Source: Polyodon spathula (taxonomy: Eukaryota; Chordata; Actinopteri; Acipenseriformes; Polyodontidae). Taken from it: DNA of 64,000 bases. The notes under the pieces were generated by a model. It had not been told where the DNA came from, made no database searches, and saw nothing but the letters and a program-made list of their open reading frames with translations. Within the stretch, counting starts at the first letter, position 1; every line of letters starts with the position of its first letter. This document shows positions 22,481-33,870 of the stretch, one piece after another. The translations under genes and the position numbers were made by a program. The stretch spans positions 75,173,118-75,237,117 of the forward strand of contig NC_054537.1 in the NCBI RefSeq assembly GCF_017654505.1. Reading direction: 5' to 3'.

Positions 22481-24099
22481 AAATCGCCAGACATACAAAG
22501 GAGCCCAGCTGATAAGGAGGCATCATTTTCCTCTAGCCTTAAAACTGTAATTTGAAGCAAATTATTTTCTTTGCCTGAAGCTCATTGGATTACAGTTAGC
22601 ATTATATTAAAATTTTGTAAGCATAAATCCTTTGAATATATATATTTTTTTAGAAGAATAACTGAATTAGGGGTGTATGCAAAGTATCTAAGCGCCAATT
22701 AAACCCAGACAAAAAATAAAATTAAACAAATGCACTGTGCCAAGAAAAGGTTAGTCCAATTCTTATAAAAAAGACAAAATGATACCACAATTTCTATTAA
22801 AAATAAAAGGTATCACTACTACACTATTACCAACAACATTCATTTTTTATATTTTAGCTTTCAAAAATTGTAGGTAATAGTCCCATACATGACAGTTAAC
22901 CTCTTGATTCCTGAGTTCTGTTTAAAAAATACATTCATTTCTAATATATAAAATATGTAATGCTCATAGGAGATGTTTCCTTATTAAGTTTTTACCTGTA
23001 ACACCTTAGTCGGGAGAGTATGCTATTTGTGTCCTGCCTTAAAGAAGAATACCTGAGCTTGTGAAATGGCATTATGGGGCTAACAAGAGACATGATCCTG
23101 TCAGTCTTATTATGTCTAAGATAAGGGTTATGGTTATCATCCATAACTATTTAACACTTAATACTAAGAGAAATACTAGAAATACTAAAAGAAACTTGAT
23201 GCATTCATTAACAAATGTGTCAGCTAGAATTATTTATCAGTATCATCAGTGCTAGGCTAAGGTAATGATTTCAGATAGGCTTAAGTAACACCCAGCAGAA
23301 TTTGGTAAAAGTAAAAGTCAAATAAGAACGGACAACAGAAACTGAGTTTGAATTTGGAACATGACAGGATGGCACTTGACATAACACAGGTACCATTTAA
23401 ACAACTGCAGTACTGACTGCACAGCATACAAAGGTAACTAGTCATACCTGTATTTGTAGCAATGCCGTGGAGGCTGTTGTCATGGTAGCATAATATATAT
23501 ATATTATATGGATGCAGAAGCAGCTATCTTCTTTTTTTTTTTTTACTCAAGAAATGATACACAGGACAGGGTAATCTGTATGCACTCTATTCAACCAGCC
23601 ATGGCTGCTGTTATTAAAATGCAGTCAAGCCTAAAGAGTGGAAATCTGAGCAATCGAACTCATTCCCGTGTATAGGTGGATGATCATCTTCAAACTATAG
23701 TCAGACTGTAAACTTTGAGCTGCTGAACAAAAATGACATATTTATACAGAATAGTTTCGAGATAATATATAATACCATATAAAAATCAAATCAAAAATCA
23801 ATATTTTGTTTTACTTTCACCTTTATTTTTGCATTTCAGAGTCATCCCATGACGCTTAAGTATCCCTAGGGGTAGGCGTTCCCCTAGTTGAAATCCCCTG
23901 ATCTAAGGCCGTGATTCATCAGTTGTCCAGTCTCTGGTTGAACACTTAATCTAACTAGCCTCTTTGACAGAAGAAACTCACAATTCTGTCTGTGCTTTCA
24001 AACACTTCCAGGCCCTTCGTGAGAATATGTGTACACTACCCTCCTCTTACACTAATTTCAAGGTCTGAAACCATTAGTAAATTCTTCAGTATGAATTAT

Positions 24100-24400
24100 A
24101 GCAGAAAAAAGGTTATTATTAGATTCATAGCACAATAAAGTTACTGTGTGCTTTAACACTGTGAGCGCTCCAAGCATGAAGTATTTGTACCGAAGCAAGG
24201 CTGCTTATTTTTTAAATTTTTTGTCACTTTTTTTCATCAATTTAATTAGCTAACATTTCTCTCAGCTTTTTCTGTGGTACATTTGTTTACTTTCTCTTCA
24301 AAGCTGACACGGGCCAATTAGCAGAGTGAAAGTGTTTAACCTACTCAGTGTGCTGTGCTGAAAGGAGTGAGGTGTTTGCTTAGCTTATGAAAAAAGTGTA
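24100..24400. promoter_or_regulatory. candidate conserved noncoding element
   Basis: Includes a compact block of AGCTGACACGGGCCAATTAG with nearby TTAATTAGCTAAC and TTGTTTAC (forkhead-like) cores. No repeat or coding signs. Inference from composition only. Confidence 0.25.
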
Positions 24401-24758
24401 TTGTGGAAACCCAAAGAACTCAACAATGCCAAAGTGTTTGTCACAGATTATGTAAGCAACTATACAGCAATGTTTCCTTTGTGAAAAAGACTTATGGCAC
24501 CTTATCAGTTAAATTATTTTGTATTAGTACACTCTAAATGTGTATATATTTTATCATTTTTATAATAACTCATAAAAATATATAATTTAAGAGAATAACA
24601 ACTGTGTAATGTTAATACACATCATAAAGACAACAAGTATGTATCCTTGTTCAAAGTTTTATCTGTTTCATGCAGGATAGGATATCTAATTGTCATAAAA
24701 TAAGTTTGATAAATTCACAATGTTATACTAAATGAGGTGTATCACAGTAGTTTAGAAT

Positions 24759-24763
<5 letters not shown>

Positions 24764-24840
<77 letters not shown>

Positions 24841-24842
24841 TA
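24764..24842. repeat. (AT)n microsatellite
   Basis: About 35 AT units with a short interrupted end. Confidence 0.95.
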
Positions 24843-25411
24843 CACCATAAATATGTAAAAACCCTATAAGAAAATTATGTGTTCTTTGTTACTGATACAG
24901 AATATGATGATGATGACAATTCCTGTAGTTCCTGCATAAATTAATGCATTTCAGGACAACCTATACTTGAAATGTGAATGAAAAATTTATGTATTGAATT
25001 GATTGTCATACTACAAAATAACTTTTCCTCAAACATGTTTAAGAACATAAGAACATAAGAAAGGTTACAAACGAGAGGAGGCCATTCGGCCCATCTTGCT
25101 CGTTTGGTTGTTAGTAGCTTATTGATCCAAGAATCTCATCAAGCAGCTTCTTGAAGGATCCCAGGGTGTCAGCTTCAACAACATTACTGGGGAGTTCATT
25201 CCAGACCCTCACAATTCTCTGGGTAAAAAAGTGCCTCCTATTTACTGTTCTTACCTGGTCCTTGTTTCTTTTTTCAGGTCGAAAAAGTCCCTTAGGTCGA
25301 CATTGTCAATACCTTTTAGTATTTTGAATGCTTGAATTAGGTTACCGCGTAGTCTTCTTTATTCAAGACCGAACAGATTCAATCATTTTAGCCTGTCTGC
25401 ATACGACATGC

Positions 25412-25820
25412 TGTGGCAGAGCAAAGCTCTGCCCTTTAAATTGGCAGAGATGGGGTTAACTTCCCCTACCTGCCTGGGTTTATTATGTTCAGGTGGCTGG
25501 GGTTGATTAGGTTGATTAACGATCAATCAGCGCCCAGCCACCTGATATAAAAGGAGGCCTCTGCTTCTCATTTGGGGGAGAGGGAGCTGAGGAAGCAGGT
25601 TGTTTTTTTTGGGTTGTTTAGAAAGTTTGAATCCAGTGAAGGCATTGCCCAGCCTGGAAACTGTTATTTTTGTAAGTTTTGCTTTTTATCTTTTTTGTGT
25701 TTAAATTGTTTTGTTTTGGCCCTTGCGCCCTTTCATTTTTGTGTTTATTTATAATAAAATAGTTATTTTTTTGAACTGCAGTCTGTCTCTGGGCCTCTAT
25801 CCACTCGCCAGCCTGCCACA
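25412..25820 (+). mobile_element. solo LTR (TG...CA, 5-base target duplication)
   Basis: Begins TGTGGCAGAGC and ends CTGCCACA. CATGC is duplicated on both sides (25407-25411 and 25821-25825). Removing the insert and one CATGC restores the LINE sequence. Inside are a TATA-like GATATAAAAGG near 25543 and an AATAAA near 25752, the order expected of an LTR (promoter, then poly(A) signal). No internal retroviral or gypsy sequence is present, so it is a solo LTR left by recombination, most likely Ty3/gypsy-type from the 5-base duplication. Confidence 0.9.
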
Positions 25821-25963
25821 CATGCCTTTTAAGCCTGGAATAATTCTGGTCGCTCTTCTTTGCACACTTTCTAAAGCAGCAATATCTTTTTTATAGCGAG
25901 GTGACCAGAACTGAACACAATATTCAAGATGAGGTCTTACTAATGCATTGTACAGTTTTAACA

Positions 25964-26845
25964 TTACTTCCTTGATTTAAATTCAACACTTTTCTCAATG
26001 TATCTGAGCATCTTGTTGGCCTTTTTTATAGCTTCCCCACATTGTCTAGATGAAGACATTTCTGAGTCAACAAAAACTCCTGGGTCTTTTTCATAGATTC
26101 CTTTTCCAATTTCAGTATCTCCCATATGATATTTATAATGTACATTTTTATTTCCTGTGTGCATTACCTTACACTTTTCTCTATTAAATGTCATTTGCCA
26201 TGTGTCTGCCCAGTTCTGAATCTTGTCTAGATCATTTTGAATGACCTTTGCTGCTGCAACAGTGTTTGCCACTCCTCCTACTTTTGTGTCGTCTGCAAAT
26301 TTAACAAGTTTGCTTACTATACCAGAATCTAAATCATTAATGTAGATTAGGAATAGCAGAGGACCTAATACTGACCCCTGTGGTACACCACTGGTTACCA
26401 CACTCCATTCTGAGGTTTCTCCTCTAATCATTACTTTCTGTTTTCTACAAGTTAACCACTCCCTAATCCATGTACATGTGTTTCCTTGAATCCCTACTGC
26501 ATTCAGTTTGAGAGTTAATCTTTTTTGCGGGAGTTTGTCAAAAGCTTTCTGGAAATCTAAATAAACCATGTCATATGCTTTGCAATTATCCATTATCGAT
26601 GTTGCATCCTCAAAAAAATCAAACAAGTTAGTTAGACACCATCTCCCTTTCGTAAAACCATCTTGACTCTCTCCCAGGACCCTGTTATCATATAGGTAAT
26701 TTTCCATTTTGGATCTTATTGTAGTTTCCATAAGTTTGCATACAATAGAAGTCAGGCTTACTGGTCTGTAGTTACCTGGTTCAATTTTCTTTCCCTTTTT
26801 GTGGATCGGTATTACATTTGCAATTTTCCAGTCTGTCGGTTCCAC
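25964..26845 (-). pseudogene. LINE reverse transcriptase fragment
   Basis: A 293-residue open frame holding the core of a non-LTR reverse transcriptase. It begins inside the palm region (NYRPVSLTSIVCKLME, residues 25-40), then has SQDGFTKGRWCLTNL, the first catalytic Asp block YLDFQKAFDKLP (95-106), GVPQGSVLGPLLFLIYINDL (153-172) and the catalytic box FADDTKVGG (183-191). It would copy the element's own RNA at a nicked chromosomal target. The frame closes near 25964, but similar C-terminal sequence continues in other frames through and past the LTR insertion toward 25100. Endonuclease and 5' coding are absent, so the copy cannot move by itself. Confidence 0.92.
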
Positions 26846-26860
26846 AGTGTTAGTCCGTTC

Positions 26861-27559
26861 TTCATATGGATCAATCCCTATACCTAAGCATTAGTAACCT
26901 ATGTCCACCAATGGGTTCAACAGATTTTGCAGACATTATTGGGCGTAACCTCATTTTTCATAACCAAATGCCCATTCGGTTTCACATCTTTAAGAGGCTA
27001 ATTGCACATTATATGATGCATATCCTCTGGTTGATTTTTAAATCAACTGGCTTTAGAAGACACTTTATATCCTAAAACCAGTTAGCCTAATACCTTGAAA
27101 ACAACTGGCAAAAAAGGAAAATATAGTCAACTTCAAAGAAGTCCAAAGCAGATTTTTTCCAGCCAAACTATTTGGAATTTACTTCTGATGAATCTATAAA
27201 TCCTAGGGTTTCTTACATACAGAAGCATATAACTGCCATGTACAGCATAAAAATAAAAAGATCAGCACATATAACATTAAGACATAATAATTATTTCCGT
27301 TTTCACAAGATAATAAGCTTGTGAAAATGGAAACAAACCTCAATTTATCAGGCTTCAGAACATCACACTATTGCATGACTAACATGAAATTGTAGACGTA
27401 ATTTGTTTCTAACTTGTTGCATCATAGTTCATTGTATTTTAGTAGTTTTATTTGCACTTACTATAAACTATACTGTGTTTAAATATTCATGGAACAGGAG
27501 CAAGGGCTGCAAGGAGTATGGGAATTATGTGCTTGTGCTTTAGGAAGATGGCATGCTTT
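26861..27559. other. intergenic, nothing recognised
   Basis: About 700 bases of AT-rich sequence between the LINE and the gypsy remnant. No coding similarity, terminal repeat or microsatellite was seen. Confidence 0.5.
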
Positions 27560-29160
27560 CTCCGTGGCTCGCGGAGAGCCATCCTCATGGAGGTGAGACT
27601 AATCGGCCTCTGGACTAGAAGTCGCCCCGTCTAACAAGGAATGCCTACACTTTGAGAGATCAGCACAGCCAGACCACGAGGCGCTGCAGTGTCATAAGAG
27701 GGAGGCCTGGGAGAGGGAGCTGACGGTGACCGAGACAGGAGAGAGCCACAACCAGGAACAGAGTCGGGAAGCATTGGTGAGTGGGGCTTGGGCAGTCACT
27801 TGCCGGGAGATGACCACAGTCGGGGCCGAAGAGTGGAGCCCCCCCTGGCAAGAAGTGGCACTGCTGTTCCCAGCGACGATGGGCCTGTCGTTGTAGTGGG
27901 CTGGACTGGAGGCAGCTACAGGAGAGGTGAGGTGGCACGTGTTGGTCCCCCAGGCAATGCGGGAGAACATGCTGAAGGCCCACCATGGCACCCCTCGCAC
28001 CGGGCACTTCGGGTAGGTGCAGACGAGATGTGGAAGACTACTGCTGCCACTGCAACAGCTGCACCGGCTGCAAAGGACCCACGGATCGGTTGCATGCCCC
28101 CTCCACCAGCTTCATATCAGCGGACCCATTGAGAGGGTTGGGGTCAACATCTTGGGACCGTTCAGATAAGGGGAACCAATACATCCTGGTAGCCCTCAAT
28201 TATTTTACGAAGTGACCTGAAGCCTATGCACTCCCAACCAGGAGGTGGAGACGGTGGCTGAAGCACTGGTGGAGGGATTCTTCAGCCGATTTGGGGTCCC
28301 TCATGAGCTCCACAGTAACCAGAGGCATTTGCAGAGATGTGCCGATGGCTGGCCACCTGCAAGATGCATGCGACCCCCCTTCACCCACAATGCATTGACT
28401 TGGTGGAGCGGTTTAACTACACACTCACGGTCCAGCTGGCCATCACCACCGTCACTCACCAACACAACTGGGATGCCCAACTGCCCCTCATCCTCCTGGC
28501 CTGCCACTCCTCAGTACAAGACACCACCTCCTGCACCCCGCGTTCTTGATGTTGGGCCTGGAACTTTGCATCTCTGCTGAGATGGTGTTCGACCGTCTGC
28601 CAGACCCCTCTGCTGAAACACCCGGACCAGAGGATGCGAGGCTGCTACAGGACCACCTGAAGTTGGCACACAGTGGCCGAAAGAAAAAAAAAGCTACAAC
28701 ACTAAGCCATGAGGGAGGGGCTTTATAGCGGGGGAGTTGGTCTGGGTATACAGCCCCCAACGAAAGCCGCTGCCCCAAGCTAGAGAACCACTGGCTAGGA
28801 CCTTGCCAGACTTTGGAACGCATCGGGGAAAGCAGCTGAGAGTGGCAAGCAGCTGCGGAGACTAAAAGAGAGCTACTGAGAGAAGAGAGAGATTTGGGGA
28901 GAACAGCCAAGGAGAGCCAGAGAAAAGCGGGACTAAAGAAGGAAGAAAGAAACCAGACAGAGACTGCAATTAGTTGGGCATAGCACACAGCCAAAACACA
29001 GTGTTGGTCTGAGTACTTTATTTTATTTTCTAATTTTTCACAATCTGAGTAGCACTATGCTGCTCAGTTGCAGCTGTACCACTGGCTGGTAAAGCAGTAC
29101 GCTTTGCTGGTCCTGTGTAGTCCCGGCTTAATAAACCGGTGCATTAAAGAACCTGAATTA
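27560..29160 (+). mobile_element. Ty3/gypsy retrotransposon 3' remnant
   Basis: Holds the end of pol and the region up to the 3' LTR of a gypsy element. After the integrase come VWVYSPQRK-type chromodomain-side sequence (about 28735-28765), a purine-rich stretch with many AGAGA blocks (28860-28970) like a polypurine tract, and a region with AATAAA near 29130 that may be LTR. It is markedly GC-richer than its surroundings. The 5' LTR, gag and reverse transcriptase were not found. Confidence 0.8.
27870..28720 (+). pseudogene. Ty3/gypsy integrase remnant
   Basis: Pieces in several frames follow integrase order. ATGEVRWHVLVPQAMRENML and HHGTP..GHFG carry the His pair of the zinc finger. CRRDVEDYCCHCNSCTGCKG carries its Cys pair (about 28017-28075). 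DKGNQYILVALNYFTK is the first core strand (28168-28215). ETVAEALVEGFFSRFGVP then LHSNQ follow; the second catalytic residue, normally Asp in LHSDQG, reads Asn. TPLHPQCIDLVERFNYTL contains the catalytic Glu (about 28378-28430), then LPLILLACHSSVQ. Frameshifts lie near 28140, 28215, 28330 and 28545. The protein would join element DNA to the chromosome; this copy is inactive. Confidence 0.88.
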
Positions 29161-29371
29161 CATGTGTGTGCTTGCCTTCATTTATCGCTAATGCTGCAAT
29201 ACTTTTATGTAGAGAGTTAACTTCCTGTGTTCAAATGGTTAGGCTGTGCAAAGGATGTTTACATCATAAAATTAAACTCTTGACTTAAGAGATAAATACA
29301 GCGGTTGACAGATAGACAGGTAAATAATAACAGTGCTATGAAGATATATTGTGTTTAATGAAGATATATTG

Positions 29372-29454
<83 letters not shown>

Positions 29455-32166
29455 ATGGCCCAGTATCATCATTTCGGGAAGCTGATTTAAAATACTACTA
29501 AAAGTTGGAGTTTTACAAACTTATGGCACATCACAATACACAACACTCATAGCATTTTAAATCCAGTAAATAAACATAAAAATTACAGTATTTTTGTAAT
29601 TCTAGAAATCCATTAACATATTCATCCATTACTGTAACAGTTTTAAGACTTTTTATTAGTGCTTAGCCACCCTGTGCACAATTACAGTACAGTATGAGCA
29701 TGTATAGGATTCGAAATGCTTTTAAGCAAATAAAATATGAGAAGATTTTGCTGCACAACGTCAGTGGTCATGTTTTAAAGAATATAGATTAGTTGTTTTG
29801 AGTGTGTACCCAATACCCGATTCCACAAAAATAAACAATTAAGCAAAGTATGAATCGATGGTTAGTTCACCATTTTAAGAACAGTGTTATGACTTTGTGG
29901 AGACATTCTTTAAAATATAAATATGGTGTGACAAAGTGACTTCTGATTGTGAATAGGTGCAGAGGTGATGCAGTGCAGGAATAATCCCAGTCAGACAATT
30001 GTAATCCAGTTTGGAAAAAAAGGACATTTTATTTTGTAAATCACACTCTGGCTACCAAACAATAAGCTCCGGCTATACACATCATGGAGAACAAAAAGAC
30101 AGGGATTGCAGCCCAAATAATAAACACGTTATCCGCCCCACAATAATACTTTCTACGGTCACCAGTGCAGGTGTGTGGAGTAGTGCTCGTGGTGGGTGAT
30201 AACTATTTTTTATAGTGACTGTGTTGAAGTGTTGCTCCGGCTTTATGCTGGCCCAAGGAGACTGCTCCGGATACATGTTAGCCTTCTGGTGGTTTACAAA
30301 CACAGAAAATTACTAACAAACACAAACAAATAAAACAACACACACATATTCTTTTCAACAGCGTTCACTGTGTCTCTCATGCTTCTTTTACTTTCAAATG
30401 CAAAAACCAAGCGAAGGATTAGATTGCGATTCTCCGGCCCCTTTTATGACGTCCCGCATGACCCCTTGGTAAATGAGTCCAGCTGTCTCTACAATCTGCA
30501 GCAATCCTTTTCCCTGAACTACATCGGGTCCATATCCCATTTTGAAAATACACCCTGACTTTAGTGAAAATTAGGTACTTGGGTCTTAAAAATACAATGA
30601 GCTCAATTGGCAACACACAATAAAAAGTTGATTGGGAAATGCCAGCAACAACTGTGACTGTTTAAAACATGCTTTCAAAAGTTTTTAACAAATTGATGCA
30701 ATTCTAAGTGTCGCAATTTCCCACAGCTTTAGTACATCTCATTACAATATTTTTGATCCCTCATTTGCACTGTCTCCACCATGTTTTTGCAAATTTCTGC
30801 AGGAACGTCCAGAATTACATATTAATTTAAGGCTAAAGCGCAAATAAGAGCTGCGGTTGCAAAGCATTCAATAAAATGATGCTAACAGCATTGCGTTTGT
30901 TTGGTACATTTCACGTTTGGTTTGCATGTGGTTTGCAACGATTGCGACAGATGCAATATTTTAGTACATCTACCCCACAATGTCAAAAATACATAGATGA
31001 AAGGACGGTGTTTTTAAATAAGTAGGCTTCCATTTAGATGTACTGTAGTTGATTTTGTTGGTACAGTACTATATTTTCAACAGAAGAAATATTTTAATTC
31101 AGAAAGTAGACTAATACAGTACATACTTTTAAATCTGGTATGTATTGTAGCAGTATGTGAAATTTCCCATTAACGACCCAACAGCAAAAATAAATAAAAA
31201 AGTTAACCATGCACAGAACTGCATAAAATGTAAAAGGCAATGCAATATAGCAAAAGAATAATAAAAAAACAAGTTTCCAGCATTAAACAGTGTGCTTGTT
31301 ATATAATAGAGGTCCTGTCTTCTATTGTTATATTTAACTATCATTAGTGAATTCTTATTTAACCTGTTTTGTTACTGGAATTTTGCTTGAATAATACCAG
31401 GTAAATGTTTTGAAAATATTTTATAAATACTCATGAACAATATTAATTTATTCCCAATATAATTTGAATAATTTTAATGCATCACTTTTACAAATACAGG
31501 TATGGTATTACAGTCTCCCATTTTTATACATATGAAGCTGCATATGGGTTACAGCCTACATGCCACCAGGATTGTAATATGTTTTGGCTCCCTTCAGGGG
31601 CAGTTGCTATGCAGTGCGTCCATGGTATTATTTCATATATTACAGATAATTGAAATAACAGCCGGGTGTGTTGTGGAAATAACACTCATGCCCATAGATG
31701 AAGCATATTTATTTTGCTTTCAATTAATATGCAATGGCCCAAGGGATCTGCTGCTCAGATGTGTCCTTTTTCCTTGTTGTGCGTTCACATATTTAACTGC
31801 CCTTCACTGTATTTTTGTTCTCAGAATACCTTTTTATATAGGTTACTCATTTGCTAGTGAATTCCACCATTCCAACAAATAGAAATACATAAATAATATT
31901 AAAACAACAGTCTGCCATTGCATATCAGGAATTTGCCTGTTTTTCTGTTCAGTTGTTCAGATGCTATATAAAGTGTTATGTGATTAAGGTTAACAGTCCA
32001 CGCAAACAATTCCCTCTAATGTAGTTTTCAAGTAAATATACTGTACAGAAGGTTTTCTAGATACAAGTAGACTCAGTATTTATGGAATATACTGAAAATC
32101 TCTGTATTGAAATATATCAAATATAAAACTACAACCATCCATGCATGCCTCAGCCCTGCCGACTGT
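29161..32166. other. intergenic, mostly unassigned
   Basis: Contains one long AT microsatellite (29377-29452) and a possible minus-strand LTR-like stretch at about 29927-30720: it starts GTGTGACAAAGTGAC and, on the minus strand, has a TATA-like CATAAAAGGGG near 30447. Its ends do not match cleanly, so it is not called as an element. The rest (30720-32160) shows nothing I can name. Confidence 0.4.
29377..29452. repeat. (AT)n microsatellite
   Basis: About 38 AT units. Confidence 0.95.
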
Positions 32167-32194
32167 CCTGGTTTAGGATGCCCGAAACATTCTG

Positions 32195-32420
32195 CAGTAT
32201 AAAACACTCTAGAGTGTTTTCAATGTAATTTTATAAGACTCTGGAGTGTAATGAGCATGCATTCAAAACGCTGCTGCACTTTGAATTTATGATCAAAACA
32301 CTCTGCTGCGCTTTCAATTCACATTGAAAACGCTGCTGCACTTTGACTTGCCGTTCAAAACACTATGCTGCACTTTGAATTGCGGCTCAAACTACTCCAG
32401 CTACATACACCGAAAACACT
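32195..32420 (+). repeat. degenerate tandem array, about 30-base period
   Basis: Successive units start CAAAACGCTGCTGCACTTTG (32265), CAAAACACTCTGCTGCGCTT (32295), GAAAACGCTGCTGCACTTTG (32327) and CAAAACACTATGCTGCACTT (32357), with weaker copies on both sides. The first unit contains the 20-base perfect palindrome AAAACACTCTAGAGTGTTTT at 32201-32220. Confidence 0.85.
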
Positions 32421-32935
32421 CCCCAATCATATCACTAAAAAGTCTAATACTAATACCATATTTTCTAATAACTTATTAAATAGATAAAAACAGCTATGTG
32501 ACATATTGTACTATAGCCTTAAGAAGAAGCTGTCACGTCATCAGGGTGTGGAGTCGAAGCTGAGGCACAAACTCGGCAGTTGGTTGTGAAACACTAAACA
32601 GTAAAGACATGTTGAACTAATACCTGTGTTTAGGTCCAGTGTGTAAACAACACAACACAACAAGCTAATTTTAATACATTTAGCCTATTCGTTTTATTTC
32701 ATCAATGTGCTTTGTTGTTAGTAGCCTTTATATATTTTCTTCTAAGTATGCGTCAAATGTGTATGTAATAATACTGCTAATCTAAATTTGTCTAAAAGAA
32801 AATAAATATGAATGTCATTCTGTATTTGACACAGTGTTACACTATACATAAAATAATGCAATTCTGCTTCAGGTTTATTTTTGGTATTATGTGCAACATC
32901 ACAATTCAACCATGTGCAGAAAGTTTCAACACAAT

Positions 32936-33010
32936 CAATCTTTATTTTATATATTGCCTTTCATAGTGGACCACCATCACAAAGCGTTTTACAAGATGCA
33001 GTAACAAGAA
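32936..33010 (-). mobile_element. SINE 3' tail fragment
   Basis: CAATCTTTATTTTATATATTG followed by CATAGTGGACCACCATCACA and AAGCG, the reverse complement of the same tail found at 18681-18748 and 43355-43420. Only the tail is present. The following sequence (33010-33330) appears to be a different repeat. Confidence 0.6.
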
Positions 33011-33051
33011 AATCCATAATACTTTAAACAAATAGAAATGTATAAAACATT

Positions 33052-33167
33052 AAATACAGTGGAAAGTGCATAATACATGATAGAAGCATAATACATGAAA
33101 TAGTACATTAAATACAGTTGAAAGTGCATAATACCTGATAGTAGCATAATACATGAAATAGTAGCAA
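33052..33167 (+). repeat. tandem duplication, 58-base unit, two copies
   Basis: TTAAATACAGTGGAAAGTGC... and TTAAATACAGTTGAAAGTGC... begin consecutive copies that both go on to AGCATAATACATGAAATAGT. They differ at only a few positions, so the duplication is fairly recent. Confidence 0.88.
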
Positions 33168-33346
33168 CAACACAGCAGCCAATAGCAGATAGCAGGCTTA
33201 AAGATCATGGAAAGTAAGAGAGGACAGGTGGGTCTTGAGAGTTGAAACAGGTAGACCTGTTGGAAAAACAGAGCTTTCAAGAAATAACTTAAACCAGTAT
33301 GGTTGAAAGAAGGTAATCCGTTAGCCATGGATTCCAATTTATTGTA

Positions 33347-33348
<2 letters not shown>

Positions 33349-33395
<47 letters not shown>
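33349..33395. repeat. (GT)n microsatellite
   Basis: About 23 GT units. Confidence 0.95.
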
Positions 33396-33402
<7 letters not shown>

Positions 33403-33528
33403 GCTGCCATAGTAAGTAAACAAAATGATCATGTACCCAATGGGTCCTATTTCAGCAATGATTAAAAAGCAGATATTCTGCCTGAGGTCAAGCAATTGCA
33501 GTTGAATATACACTATTATACAGAGAGA

Positions 33529-33529
<1 letters not shown>

Positions 33530-33599
<70 letters not shown>
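33530..33599. repeat. (AAT)n microsatellite
   Basis: About 23 TAA units. Confidence 0.95.
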
Positions 33600-33601
<2 letters not shown>

Positions 33602-33870
33602 GAAATGATATTGGTCTCGAGTCCGGTTTCGACTGACAGTTTAAGGCAACTAATATGGTTAAGGCTTAGTGTGGACAGGACCTTTATGTACTGTAGAGTG
33701 TTGTGAGCGTAAGATGGTTTTTAAAGTAATTAATGCTTTAAACGTAATATACTGTCGAGTGTTGTGAGCGTGACAGTGTTTTGAAAGTACGTAGTGTGCT
33801 GTTTTGAAAGTAACTAGTAGAGAGTTTTGAGCGTATGTTGAAAACACTCCCCAGAGCGTACTAAACTGGG

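Larger units (their letters stand above)
16967..25039 (+). other. intergenic DNA downstream of PTGR3
   Basis: No gene recognised in about 8 kb. It holds a possible tRNA-derived SINE (17505-17860), a SINE tail (18681-18748), GT/AT microsatellites, and three complex blocks flagged as candidate regulatory elements (20330-20660, 22200-22480, 24100-24400). In other vertebrates the DNA beside PTGR3/TSHZ1 is a gene desert with conserved elements, which fits what is seen. The remaining stretches, for example 18750-20300 and 22500-24000, show nothing I can name. Confidence 0.55.
25040..26860 (-). mobile_element. CR1/L2-like LINE, 5'-truncated, split by a solo LTR
   Basis: Non-LTR retrotransposon lying on the minus strand. 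Its 3' end at 25040-25066 carries repeats of an eight-base unit (minus strand TTATGTTC), the style of 3' terminus seen in CR1-group elements. Coding covers reverse transcriptase and the following C-terminal region. The endonuclease domain and 5' region are missing beyond about 26860, the usual result of incomplete reverse transcription. The element is interrupted at 25412-25820 by an LTR with a duplicated target, so the LINE is older than the LTR. Confidence 0.93.
32167..33870. mobile_element. putative foldback-type element with inverted subrepeat arrays
   Basis: The left edge CCTGGTTTAGGATGC (32167-32181) resembles the reverse complement of the right edge (CCCAGTTTAGTACGC from 33870 back to 33856). 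Both are followed inward by GAGTGTTTTCAA-type sequence. Each end then contains degenerate direct subrepeats: about 30 bases long on the left, with cores CAAAACACTCTGCTGC and GCACTTTGAATT, and looser ones with GAGTGTTGTGAGCG on the right. Long terminal inverted repeats built from short direct repeats are the hallmark of foldback elements. The centre holds a SINE tail, a tandem duplication and two microsatellites. No transposase and no clear target duplication were seen. Confidence 0.5.

Noticed and set aside
23880..23910. Transposon terminus with palindromic CCTAGGGGTAGGCGTTCCCCTAG
   Set aside because: It resembles the end of an old element, but no partner end was found, so no element was called.
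27660..28132. Overlapping frames of about 110 codons on both strands
   Set aside because: High GC content opens several frames here; only the plus-strand pieces follow gypsy integrase order.
29927..30720. Complete minus-strand LTR
   Set aside because: There is a TATA-like site and LTR-like composition, but neither end has matching TG/CA termini with a duplicated target.
31502..31882. 126-codon plus-strand frame
   Set aside because: Hydrophobic, Cys/Phe-rich texture of translated AT-rich DNA, with no family features or splice context.
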